Part shown: piece by piece, positions 35,211 to 42,983 of the stretch
Layout of the letters: each line of letters starts with the position of its first letter
Numbering within the stretch: the first letter of the stretch is position 1
Assembly: GCF_000423505.1 (NCBI RefSeq)
Contig: NZ_AUIC01000003.1
Coordinates: forward strand, 248,001-312,000
Direction: 5' to 3'
DNA length: 64,000 bases
From: Pseudoclavibacter soli DSM 23366
Lineage (GTDB): Bacteria > Actinomycetota > Actinomycetes > Actinomycetales > Microbacteriaceae
Notes under the pieces: model-generated
Seen by the model: only the letters and a program-made list of their open reading frames with translations
The model's database searches: none
What the model was told of the DNA's origin: nothing
Translations under genes and position numbers: made by a program

Positions 35211-35493
35211 CGTTGCTTCGCGGCGAAGAAGGCGCTGACTTTTCCCAAAAACTCGATCTCGCGTTTGAGTTCCGCGTTCTCAGCCGGCAACACCTGGTAC
35301 TTCGCCCACTCCACCGGGCCACGCCCCCGGCCTCATGCTCGGGGTGTTCCTCGCGCCAGGCGCGGACCCAGTTGCCCAGCGTGCCCTCGTTGATCCCCAA
35401 ATCCGTGGCGCACTGCGCAATCCGGCGCTTCGAGGTGATCACCAGCTCGACCGCGTCAGCCCTGAACTCGGGGGTGTACTTCTTTCGCTCCAT
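35207..35493 (-). pseudogene. IS3-family transposase OrfA, frameshifted
   Basis: The first ~57 codons from ATG 35493 (MERKKYTPEFRADAVELV, then a helix-turn-helix) are normal. The frame is lost near 35325 in a run of five G (minus strand), and the remainder (EWAKYQVLPAENAELKREIE, leucine-zipper part, then FLGKVSAFFAAKQR) is in the next frame, ending at 35207. The stop overlaps the start of OrfB (GTGA). Confidence 0.85.
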
Positions 35494-35525
35494 GTGAAAC
35501 AGCTCCTCCTAACAGCTGTCTCAAC

Positions 35526-36836
35526 AAACCATACGGCCGCACCTGCCCGCTGATCTCACGACTTTTTGCCGCCTCGATGAACTCGGTCTGACCGCTACCC
35601 GGCAGCAGTTGCTGCCTGATCGTGCGGTTATCGAGTGTCGGGTGAATGAGCCCGACCCCTGGTGCAGGCGTTGCGGGGGCCGAGGGCATCGCCCGAGACA
35701 CGGTCATCCGCCAGCTCGCCCACGAGCCCTTCGGGCATCGCCCGACCACGCTCCTGATCCGGGTACGCCGATACCAGTGCTCCTGGTGCCGAACGGTGTG
35801 GCGAGAAGATACCAGCAAAGCAGCGCCAGAACGTGCGAAGATCTCTCGCGCCGGGGTGCGCTGGGCGTTGGAAGCGCTCGTGCTGGATCACTTCACCGTC
35901 GCTCGTGCCGCAGCGAATCTTGGTGTGTCGTGGCATACCGCGAACACCGCAATCCTTGACGACGGGAAACGGCTGCTGCTTGATGACCCTCACCGGTTCG
36001 ATGGGGTCACCACGATCGGCGTGGATGAGCACTTGTGGCGGCATACTCGCCTGGGCGATAAGTACGTGACCGTGATCATCGATCTCACCCCGGTCCGCCG
36101 GAAACGGGGCCCTGCGAGGCTTCTCGGCATGGTTCCAGGCAGATCGAAACAGGTGTTCAGCGACTGGCTCGCCGCGAGAACACAGGCATGGCGTGCTGGG
36201 ATCGAGGTCGTCGCGACGGACGGGTTCCCCGGGTTCAAAAGCGCCGCCCAGGAGATGCTGCCTGACGCGGTCGAGGTGATGGACCCGTTCCATGTCGTCC
36301 AGCTCGCCGGTGACGCGCTCGATCGAGTGCGGCAGCGGGTGCAGCAGGAAACGCTCGGGCATCGCGGCCGTCGGGGTGATCCGCTCTACGGGGTCCGTCG
36401 CGTGCTGCGCACCGGGAAAGCGTTCCTCACCCCGAGGCAGCAGGCTCGGCTCGATCAGGTGTTCGCGGACCCTGCGCACGCGGACGCGTGGCGGGCGTGG
36501 CGGGTCTACCAGCAAGTCGTTGCTGCGTACCGTGAGAAATTCCCGGCCAATGGTCGGCGCAGACTCCGCGAGCTGATCGATGTCGTGAAAGCCACGACTC
36601 CGGCCTGGTTCACCGAGCTCCGCAAGCTCGCGTACACGCTCGACCGGCGCCGGCAGGACATCCTCGCGTACTTTGATCATCCGGGGACATCGAACGGCCC
36701 GACCGAAGCGATCAACGGCAGGCTCGAGCATCTCCGCGGGTCCGCGTTGGGGTTTCGGAACCTGACTCGCTACATCGCAAGGTCACTGCTCGAGGCCGGC
36801 GGCTTCAGACCACGCCTACACCATCAAATACGATGA
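35526..36836 (+). pseudogene. ISL3-family transposase, 5' end cut off and frameshifted
   Basis: The frame resumes after the nested element with ADLTTFCRLDELGLTATRQQ and the zinc-finger part EPDPWCRRCG, shifts near 35678 within a run of five G, and continues as RDTVIRQLAHEPFGHRPTTL to the stop at 36836. The catalytic DDE residues lie in IGVDEHLWRH, VATDGFPGFK and GPTEAINGRLEHLRG, and all are present. Either one G too many is a real mutation or a sequencing error. The start codon side lies at 34242, before the nested element. Confidence 0.88.
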
Positions 36837-36839
36837 GCC
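36816..36839 (-). repeat. ISL3 right inverted repeat
   Basis: Reads on the minus strand GGCTCATCGTATTTGATGGT and onward, two mismatches against the left repeat. It overlaps the last codons of the transposase. Directly beyond it (36840-36880) lies a partial copy of the GGTGAAATC intergenic repeat. Confidence 0.85.
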
Positions 36840-36886
36840 GGTGAAATCCGGCACACGCCGTTGAGATCGTGCACACACCCGACAGC

Positions 36887-37618
36887 TCACGCTGTCAACG
36901 TGCCGAATGCACTGCCTACGCCATACGTCACCGCCATGGTGATCAGCCCCATCCCCACATTTCGCAGGATGGCGCGCAGCCGCGGCGCATCCCCCAGACG
37001 TGCGCTGACGGCGCCAGTCAGCAGCAGCGCGAAGGCCACGCCCGCGATAGTCGCCCACACACGTGCGGCGTCTCCCAGCGGCAGCAGGATGATGACGAAC
37101 GGGATCAGTGCCCCCACAGTGAACGCCAGAAAGGAGGAAGCCGCCGCCGCCCAGGGATTGGTGTAGTCGTCAGGGTCGATGCCGAGTTCGGCATCCGCAT
37201 GAGCTCGCAGGGCATCATGCTCGGTGAGCTCCTTCGCCACCTGCTCAGCGACCGAGCGGGAGAGCCCGCGCCGCTGATAGATGTCGGTCAGCTCCTCGAG
37301 CTCCTCAGCAGGCATGGTGTCCAGCTCCCAGCGCTCTTTGGCGATCAGCGCTTTCTCGGTATCCCGCTGGGTGCTCACCGAGACATATTCGCCACCCGCC
37401 ATTGAGAATGCACCGGCCACGATCGCGGCCAGCCCCGCCGTGGCGATGGCCGTCGTGCTCGTCGTGGCACCGGCGACGCCGATCACCGTTCCAGCCACGG
37501 ACACGATGCCATCGTTGGCACCGAGCACACCGGCCCGCAGCCAGTTCAGCCGCCCGCCGATCGACCCTCCGTGAGCCTCGCCCTGGTGCGCAGTCGCGGC
37601 GCCTGATCCTGCTGACAT
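36887..37618 (-). CDS. VIT/CCC1-family iron/manganese transporter
   Basis: A 243-residue membrane protein. NWLRAGVLGANDGIVSVAGTVIGVAGA is the first segment of the VIT family, followed by AGAFSMAGGEYVSVSTQRDTE, a charged cytoplasmic metal-binding segment (residues about 85-150, rich in Glu/Asp), and three C-terminal membrane segments. Eukaryotic relatives load Fe2+ or Mn2+ into vacuoles; in bacteria they export or store these metals. GGGGAGG precedes the ATG. Stands alone next to the ISL3 element. Confidence 0.9.
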   Translation of the reverse strand: MSAGSGAATAHQGEAHGGSIGGRLNWLRAGVLGANDGIVSVAGTVIGVAGATTSTTAIATAGLAAIVAGAFSMAGGEYVSVSTQRDTEKALIAKERWELDTMPAEELEELTDIYQRRGLSRSVAEQVAKELTEHDALRAHADAELGIDPDDYTNPWAAAASSFLAFTVGALIPFVIILLPLGDAARVWATIAGVAFALLLTGAVSARLGDAPRLRAILRNVGMGLITMAVTYGVGSAFGTLTA

Positions 37619-37753
37619 GAGACATCCTCCCCGGCCGGGAGGGACAGTCTGCGCTGTCAGTTCTCATTCCCGAGCACTGCGTCATGATCGCCCCCGCTTA
37701 CTCAGGATTCTCTCAGCAGGGACTCAGCTCAGCCTGCCCTCACATTCACCGTC

Positions 37754-38752
37754 TCATGCCTCGGCCGCACCGACCGGTCGCAGTCGCATGCGCATCACTG
37801 TGCCATGTTCACCCGAGTGCAGCACCTCAACCCATCCACCAGCCTGGGTCAAGAGCTCGCGCACGAGTGCCAGTCCGATTCCGAATCCACGCCGGTCATG
37901 CCGCGCACCCTCATCGGCATGGGCGAATCGATCGAAGATGCGGGCCGGATCGATCCCGGTGATACCTGCACCCTCATCACTGACATCGACCAGTATCTGG
38001 CCACCGTCCACGTGCACGACCACACGTACGGTACCGCCCGCGGGGCTGTGTCTCACCGCGTTGTCGACCAGTGCGGTCACGCATCGCTCCAGCGACGTGC
38101 GAGGCATGCGCACTCGCCCTGCCGGTGATGCATCGATCTCAAGCTCCACCGAGTGTGACTGGGCCACCACGCGCAGCGCCTCACTGGCCGTGCGCACGGC
38201 CTCAGCGACATCGACCGGAGGCACGGATGCGGCCGGTTGCGCAGTGGTCAGCAGTAAGTCATCGAGTGTCGAGGCGAGTGCCGCGGCATCCTGGTCGAGC
38301 GCATCGAGCGTCTCGTGCACCGGTTGCCCAGCGTCGAGCCGGTGCCTGAGCACCTGCGCTCGGGTGCTCAGCACCGTCAGCGGTGTGCGCAGCTCATGGC
38401 TGGCGTCGGCCACGAAGCGCCGTTGCCGCACCAGAGCCTCCGCGAGCGGACGCACCGCTCGCCGTGCCGCCCACCAGCCTGCCAGACCTGCCGCCGCGAT
38501 CGCGACCACGCCGAACACGATGATGAGCACGAACACTTTGTCGCGGTCGATGACCCAAGTGAAGTCGTCGCTGCACTCTCCACGGCGCAGACGCTCTTCC
38601 GATTCATGGCGCGAGCCGACCGTCACGGCCAGCACGAAGCCGATGACTCCGACGATCACCAGCGCCGTGGCCGTCAGGATCAGGGTCCAGGCCACCTGTC
38701 GGGCGCCACGGTCGATGATGCGACGGTCTTCCTCACCCAGTGGCTCAGTCAT
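37754..38752 (-). CDS. Sensor histidine kinase
   Basis: A 332-residue kinase. Two membrane segments (about 23-45 and 73-95) enclose a short outer loop with a single cysteine (RRGECSDDF). The H-box is FVADASHELRTPLT near 113, N-box ALVDNAVRHSP, and G-boxes VSDEGAGI and RRGFGIGLALV. It is the last gene of the operon and overlaps its response regulator by eight bases. The small outer loop suggests it senses within the membrane or a partner protein. The signal is unknown; the operon implies redox or respiratory state. Confidence 0.92.
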   Translation of the reverse strand: MTEPLGEEDRRIIDRGARQVAWTLILTATALVIVGVIGFVLAVTVGSRHESEERLRRGECSDDFTWVIDRDKVFVLIIVFGVVAIAAAGLAGWWAARRAVRPLAEALVRQRRFVADASHELRTPLTVLSTRAQVLRHRLDAGQPVHETLDALDQDAAALASTLDDLLLTTAQPAASVPPVDVAEAVRTASEALRVVAQSHSVELEIDASPAGRVRMPRTSLERCVTALVDNAVRHSPAGGTVRVVVHVDGGQILVDVSDEGAGITGIDPARIFDRFAHADEGARHDRRGFGIGLALVRELLTQAGGWVEVLHSGEHGTVMRMRLRPVGAAEA

Positions 38753-39434
38753 GGGGTGTGCCGATGCGATAACCCACCCCGCGCACGGTCTGCACGAGCC
38801 CCGGCGTCGTCTTGCGTCGCAGATAGTGCACGTAGGTGTCGATGAGATTCAGCGAGTCATCGGGGGTAAACGCCGCATCGCGCAGCTGCTCCCTACTGAA
38901 TGAGCGGTCTGGAGCTGAGGAGAGCACCCCGAGCAAGCGATTCTCCGCCTCAGTCAGCAGGATGCGCTCCTCGCCCGGGTTGAGCACCGCACGCTGGTCG
39001 GGCAGATGCGTCCAGTCCCCGATCTCGCGTCGGCGCAGGGCACTGGTGAAACTCCGGCGCAGTGCCCGGATGCGAGCCTTCAGCTCCTCGATGCGATAGG
39101 GCTTGACCATGTAGTCATTTGCTCCGGCGTCGAGCCCGTCGACGATGTCGTCGACGTCTCCAAGCGCCGTGAGCATGATGATCGGGGTGTTCCCTCCGGC
39201 GCGCCTGAGCGCCTCGGCCACCTCGACACCGCTCATACCCGGCATGCGACGGTCGAGCACGATCACCGAGAAGTGCTCCTGGAGCGCGGTTCGAAGCCCG
39301 GAGGGGCCGTCGTCGCGCAACTCGACGTCGTAGTCGTCGCTGAGCAGCTCGACGGTCATGGGGCCGATCTCGGGGTCGTCCTCGATGACCAGTACACGGT
39401 CCCGATGCGTCCCCGCCACGCGTTCGATGCTCAT
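38745..39434 (-). CDS. OmpR-family response regulator
   Basis: 229 residues. The receiver domain has VLVIEDDPEIG, the phosphorylated Asp in SVIVLDRRMPGMSG near residue 60, and conserved Thr and Lys (MLTALG; VKPYRIEEL). The C-terminal winged helix ends in LIDTYVHYLRRKTTPGLVQTVRGVGYRI. Its ATG overlaps the ApbE stop (ATGA). It probably controls this electron-transfer operon together with the kinase behind it. Confidence 0.93.
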   Translation of the reverse strand: MSIERVAGTHRDRVLVIEDDPEIGPMTVELLSDDYDVELRDDGPSGLRTALQEHFSVIVLDRRMPGMSGVEVAEALRRAGGNTPIIMLTALGDVDDIVDGLDAGANDYMVKPYRIEELKARIRALRRSFTSALRRREIGDWTHLPDQRAVLNPGEERILLTEAENRLLGVLSSAPDRSFSREQLRDAAFTPDDSLNLIDTYVHYLRRKTTPGLVQTVRGVGYRIGTPHD

Positions 39435-40399
39435 TCGACTCCTTCTCTCGCAGTACCATCTTCCCCGATGGCCTCGTCGGTTGCGTGCGGCCAGTCTCCC
39501 GTGGTGCAGACCTCACCATGGCTGTCGACCAGGCGCGCCGTGACCGCCTGCCGACGCAGCAGAGCCGGTGCCGCATCCCCCGCGACCAGAGCGGCGGTCG
39601 ACCACGTGTTCGCCTGCACGCATGACTGTGCGATGACTGTCGCGTGGGTCCAGCGCGAGCGCACCGGCTGACCGGTGCGCGGATCGAGCAGATGATGCAC
39701 GGCCCTGCCCTGCCACAGCCAGGTGCGATGCTGCACGCTCGAGGTCGCGACACCGCCGTCACCGCGCAGCACCAGCCAGTCGGCCGGGTCTCGGTCGGTG
39801 TCCTGCACCACGACGTTCCACGAGGTGCGCACCGGAGATTCCTTCGTGGCGATGTCCCCGCCGAGACTGACGAGCACCCCGCAGTCGAGACTGCGGGCGC
39901 AATCGGCGGCGATGCGATCGGCAGTCCAGGCCTTGGCCGTGGCCCCGAGATCGATGGTGGCCCCGGCCGGCAGCGTCAACCGGTCACCGTCGAGTCTGAT
40001 CGCCTGCCAGGGAACTCGCGGGGGCGCCGTGGTGACGTGTCGAGTTGGGGCTTCCAGGGCGACCGGCGCGGCGACGAGCTGTCCTCCCATGGTGACGCGG
40101 TAGCCGATCGCCTCCTCGGCGCGGCCCAGCGTGGGGTCGACCAGTCCGCCGGTGCGGCGGGCCGCCTCGAGCGCCACACGCATCAGCTCCGCGAGCACCG
40201 GACTCACCTGCGTCTCGGTCAATTCGGGAATGCCTCGCAGCTCGGAGTCCGGTACGAAGCGGCTGCAGGCGCGCTCCACTCGACCCATCCAACGGTCGGC
40301 GATCCGTCGGGCCTGCGGCAGACGATCGGCGGGGCTGACCGCGATGAGATTGTCGCAGCTCCACTGCTGCCAGGCCTGTCGAGCGACGGGCGCGTTCAT
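39431..40399 (-). CDS. apbE: FAD:protein FMN transferase (ApbE family)
   Basis: A 322-residue flavin transferase from ATG 40399. Family motifs appear in order: ERACSRFVPDSELRGI, TGGLVDPTLGRAEEAIGY, IDLGATAKAWTADRIA, VSLGGDIATKESP, HHLLDPRTGQPV and CVQANTWSTAALVAG. ApbE enzymes attach FMN covalently to a Thr in a (S/T)GAT motif of extracytosolic FMN-binding proteins. No signal peptide is evident. It lies inside the operon, overlapping both neighbours by four bases. No gene here encodes a recognisable FMN-binding domain, so its target is unknown. Confidence 0.93.
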   Translation of the reverse strand: MNAPVARQAWQQWSCDNLIAVSPADRLPQARRIADRWMGRVERACSRFVPDSELRGIPELTETQVSPVLAELMRVALEAARRTGGLVDPTLGRAEEAIGYRVTMGGQLVAAPVALEAPTRHVTTAPPRVPWQAIRLDGDRLTLPAGATIDLGATAKAWTADRIAADCARSLDCGVLVSLGGDIATKESPVRTSWNVVVQDTDRDPADWLVLRGDGGVATSSVQHRTWLWQGRAVHHLLDPRTGQPVRSRWTHATVIAQSCVQANTWSTAALVAGDAAPALLRRQAVTARLVDSHGEVCTTGDWPHATDEAIGEDGTAREGVE

Positions 40400-40638
40400 A
40401 GCCACCCCGCTGAACCGGTCACGATGAACGCGGCAAGCGGGCACTGCCGTTGGGCCTGCCTGGCGTCGTCGAGTTCATCAGCGCGCAGCGGCCCGGCGTC
40501 GTCGATGATGGCAAAGCCCCACGGATCGGCGCTCATGCGTGCGGCCAGAAGTTCATGGCAGATGCCGCGACCGCGGCATCTGGTCCAGTCGACCGCGATG
40601 CCTGCGGCGACCTCTCGTTCAGGCGCGCCCATGTGCAC
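40396..40638 (-). CDS. Small ferredoxin ([3Fe-4S]-type)
   Basis: 80 residues. VDWTRCRGRGICHEL near residue 16 and RQCPLAAFIV near 66 give the Cys-x5-Cys...Cys-Pro pattern of single-cluster actinobacterial ferredoxins with three cysteine ligands. GGGAGG stands four bases before the GTG start, inside the end of the NuoF-like gene (20-base overlap). It would pass electrons between the NuoF-like flavoprotein and the membrane heme protein. Confidence 0.85.
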   Translation of the reverse strand: MHMGAPEREVAAGIAVDWTRCRGRGICHELLAARMSADPWGFAIIDDAGPLRADELDDARQAQRQCPLAAFIVTGSAGWL

Positions 40639-41785
40639 TGCACCTCCCCCGTGAGTGCAGAGCCCGCTCGTCGGCGAGATCGGCCATGGCGGTCAGGGCG
40701 AGCCGCACCGCACCATCGGGATGGTGACAGGCACCGCGCCCGGCGATCATGCGCGCCAGCCGACCGGTGGACCGATCGTTGCCGACCAGCGCATCCCCAC
40801 GGAAGCTCTCGGCCAGTGCGGGCAGCCCGAACACGCACGGGCCGCACTGACCCGCCGCCTGTGCAGCCAGCCACTCAAGTATGCCCGCAGTGGCATGCAG
40901 TGGGCAGATGTCGGGCGAGAGCACATGCACGGCACCGCATCCCCACGTCACCGCCGGGTCAATCGGGGCATCGAGCCGCACCCAGCGACCGGTGAGGCCG
41001 CCGATCAGGGCGAGACGCGCATCCGTCATCTCGCGAAGCATACCCTGCAGTTGCCCAATGCCGCCCGAGACCTCCACCACAGCCGGTCGCCAGACCGCGC
41101 CGGTGATCGTCGCTAGTCGGGTCTCATCGCCTGGGCGCACCGTGACGCCATGGCTGGCGATCAGCGCGATGCACGCGAGGGTCTCGGCGTTGAGCACCAG
41201 CGTCGACGGATGTTCCTGGGTCAACGGGTGCAGATGGAACTGCGGCCGGGTGTCGCGCGAACCGGTGCGGGCGGTGCGAGCCACCGCAGAGGCCTCCCCG
41301 GAGGTGAACAGTGGACCCTCCTGGTGCACACGCACGCGTTGCCCACGTTTTCGGGCAATGTCGCGCATGCTCGGCACCAGGTCGGCTGCCGCCACCAGAT
41401 GCGCATGACGGGCCCTCGTCGCGTTGCGCACGATCTCGAGCCCGTCGAGCACCAACTGCGGCACGTGGCGGGCGAGGGCGTGGTCCTTCGCGCTCCAGGG
41501 TTCCCCCTCGCTCAGGTTGCCGATCACGACCGGTGGCTGCGGCTGCCGCAGCACAGCGTCGAGCTTGCGCCACGTGGGAAACTCCGCCCCGCCGCGGCCA
41601 CGCAGATCGGCGTCATGCAGCAGGCGCACAAGTGCTGTCGCGTCGTTGCGTGGCAGAGGCTGCCGAGGGGCACCGGCACCGTACAGTTTTCTTGAGCGTT
41701 CACCCAGCAGTGGCCCCGAAGAGAGGAGCGTTGTCGGTCGCTGCACCTGTAGGCGAAAGCCCTCGTTCAGCAGAGTCGTGTTCAT
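40619..41785 (-). CDS. NuoF-like NADH-binding flavoprotein (51-kDa subunit family)
   Basis: A 388-residue relative of the NADH-dehydrogenase F subunit. LRGRGGAEFPTWRKLDAV is the FMN/NADH glycine-rich loop and IGNLSEGEPWSAKDHALA the second nucleotide site. An SLBB-like part follows (VEVSGGIGQLQGML). The C-terminal cluster motif is AAGQCGPCVFGLPALAE with a later GACHHPDG; relatives have SCGxCxPC, so the first of the four cysteines is Ala here. It would oxidise NADH and feed the ferredoxin or the heme protein. Overlaps both neighbours. Confidence 0.88.
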   Translation of the reverse strand: MNTTLLNEGFRLQVQRPTTLLSSGPLLGERSRKLYGAGAPRQPLPRNDATALVRLLHDADLRGRGGAEFPTWRKLDAVLRQPQPPVVIGNLSEGEPWSAKDHALARHVPQLVLDGLEIVRNATRARHAHLVAAADLVPSMRDIARKRGQRVRVHQEGPLFTSGEASAVARTARTGSRDTRPQFHLHPLTQEHPSTLVLNAETLACIALIASHGVTVRPGDETRLATITGAVWRPAVVEVSGGIGQLQGMLREMTDARLALIGGLTGRWVRLDAPIDPAVTWGCGAVHVLSPDICPLHATAGILEWLAAQAAGQCGPCVFGLPALAESFRGDALVGNDRSTGRLARMIAGRGACHHPDGAVRLALTAMADLADERALHSRGRCSAHGRA

Positions 41786-42378
41786 CGCATGGTCCTTTCA
41801 CTGGTATCAGGCAGACGTCGGGCGGGCAGGGGCTGCAGCCCTCCGCGCCAGGCAGCGGAACGCGCTTTCAGCACGAGCGAGCAGATCCATGCCCCGCCGC
41901 CGATGCCGATGACGGTCACGACCGCGGCCCACCCGTTCACATCGCTGCCGCTGCCGATGGCGTGTGCGGCCGCCACCGGCCATAGCGCATAGGTGGCCAG
42001 GTGGATGCTGTGGAATACTCGCGGCCCGATTCGTCGCCTTGCCAGCCCGGTCACCGCGAGCGCCACCAGCACGTCGAAGGCGACCGTGCCGAGCCCCACC
42101 CAGAAAGTATCCGCCTCCGCGCGAAAGGGCAGCACGACATCGGTGATGGTCAGCTGCGCATATGGGTCGAGCAGCAGGGCGATCACGTGCACCACGACGA
42201 GTGCGACCGACACCAGCGCGGCGTCACGGTGCATTGACTGCCAGGCGAATCTCGGCACCCCGAACAGCGCCCGCCCTGAAATGGCGACCACGCCGAGCAG
42301 CAGAGCGAGGGTCAGCAGTGCGAATCCGGTGAGTCCGGAGCCTCGCCCGAGCGCCCACATCAGCGAGTCGAGCATCAT
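41782..42378 (-). CDS. Ferric-reductase-like transmembrane heme protein
   Basis: A 198-residue protein with about six membrane segments. Histidines fit heme coordination in two pairs: SMHRDAALVSVALVVVHVIALLL (near 49 and 64) and VFHSIHLATYALWPVAAAHAI (near 122-140). This is the ferric-reductase/YedZ transmembrane family without the flavin-binding tail, which the NuoF-like protein may replace. It would carry electrons across the membrane. ATGA overlaps exist on both sides. Confidence 0.87.
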   Translation of the reverse strand: MMLDSLMWALGRGSGLTGFALLTLALLLGVVAISGRALFGVPRFAWQSMHRDAALVSVALVVVHVIALLLDPYAQLTITDVVLPFRAEADTFWVGLGTVAFDVLVALAVTGLARRRIGPRVFHSIHLATYALWPVAAAHAIGSGSDVNGWAAVVTVIGIGGGAWICSLVLKARSAAWRGGLQPLPARRLPDTSERTMR

Positions 42379-42761
42379 GACCCCTGTGTGCGTGCATGGG
42401 TACTGCCGCTTGAGCCGCGCCCCGACGAGGCATAGCCGCCACTGCTGGAGCTCGAGCCCCCCGAGCTGCTCGAGCCGGTGCTTCCCGAACTGCCCGAGCC
42501 GGAGTCGGTCCCGTCAGACGTCGTACCAGAGTCGGATGAGCTGGAGTCTTGGCTCGTATCTGCACCAGCATTGCCTGAGTCCACGGAGCCGACGTCATCG
42601 TCTGTCTGTTCCTGGCTGGAAGCGCTCACGGCATCCTGCTGATCGTGCACAATCGCTGCGGTGAGCACGCCGGTGCCGAGTACTCCGGTGGAGATCACAA
42701 GCCACGTACCGGCGTGCGACACGCGTCGCCCCAAAACCGAATGGCGCTGAGTTGACTTCAT
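42375..42761 (-). CDS. Small membrane-anchored Ser/Gly-rich protein of the redox operon
   Basis: 128 residues from ATG 42761 behind GAAAGGGG. Residues 1-18 are basic, 19-37 hydrophobic (AGTWLVISTGVLGTGVLTAA), and everything after about residue 45 is made of Ser, Gly, Asp and Thr with no predicted fold. In similar actinobacterial operons the first gene encodes an anchored FMN-binding protein with such a linker; here the linker is present and the FMN-binding domain, with its SGAT site, is missing. It may be a truncated form or a different surface protein. Its stop overlaps the next start (ATGA), so the end looks natural. Confidence 0.75.
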   Translation of the reverse strand: MKSTQRHSVLGRRVSHAGTWLVISTGVLGTGVLTAAIVHDQQDAVSASSQEQTDDDVGSVDSGNAGADTSQDSSSSDSGTTSDGTDSGSGSSGSTGSSSSGGSSSSSGGYASSGRGSSGSTHARTQGS

Positions 42762-42892
42762 GCTGCGCCCCTTTCTCTCGAGCTGGTGACGCAACTCTCG
42801 TAGGCATGTTCTCAGAGTTGGCTCAGACCGTCCTTCACTGTGAGTGGGCACAGAAGATTCAGGGCAGGGGCACAGCACACCTCAGCCGCCCC

Positions 42893-42965
42893 CATTTCAA
42901 CGCCATGCGCATGTTCTCGACACAACATGCCTGCCAGTGGTGAAATCCGGCACACACCTTGCGCG
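42893..42965. repeat. Intergenic repeat, copy D (hairpin module)
   Basis: CGCATGTTCTCGACACAACA, then GGTGAAATCCGGCACACACC: the second module of the repeat family without the TTCACCCC units. It lies upstream of the Ser/Gly-rich gene and behind the secreted nuclease gene. Confidence 0.65.
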
Positions 42966-42983
42966 CGCCAACCGCACCCGTAC

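Larger units (their letters stand above)
34266..35523. mobile_element. IS3-family element, degenerate, nested in the ISL3 element
   Basis: About 1258 bp bounded by TGAGACAG (34266-34273) and CTGTCTCA (35516-35523), with GTTTG also mirrored just outside, so the true ends may be a few bases further out. It holds the two overlapping frames of an IS3-type transposase on the minus strand, each with a frameshift. No clear short target duplication could be read. Confidence 0.85.
34217..36839. mobile_element. ISL3-family insertion sequence interrupted by a nested IS3-family element
   Basis: Terminal inverted repeats lie at 34217-34240 and 36816-36839 and agree at 22 of 24 positions. Taking out the nested element (34266-35523) leaves about 1365 bp, a normal ISL3 size. 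The transposase begins with a few codons after 34242, is cut by the nested element, and resumes at about 35526. No 8-bp direct repeats flank the ends (GTCAAAGG against GGTGAAAT), so one side was probably deleted or rearranged after insertion, which also fits the missing half of the phzF-like gene. Confidence 0.85.

Noticed and set aside
35609-35959. Separate short plus-strand gene at the start of the ISL3 transposase
   Set aside because: It is the N-terminal part of the transposase in the pre-frameshift frame, not an independent gene.
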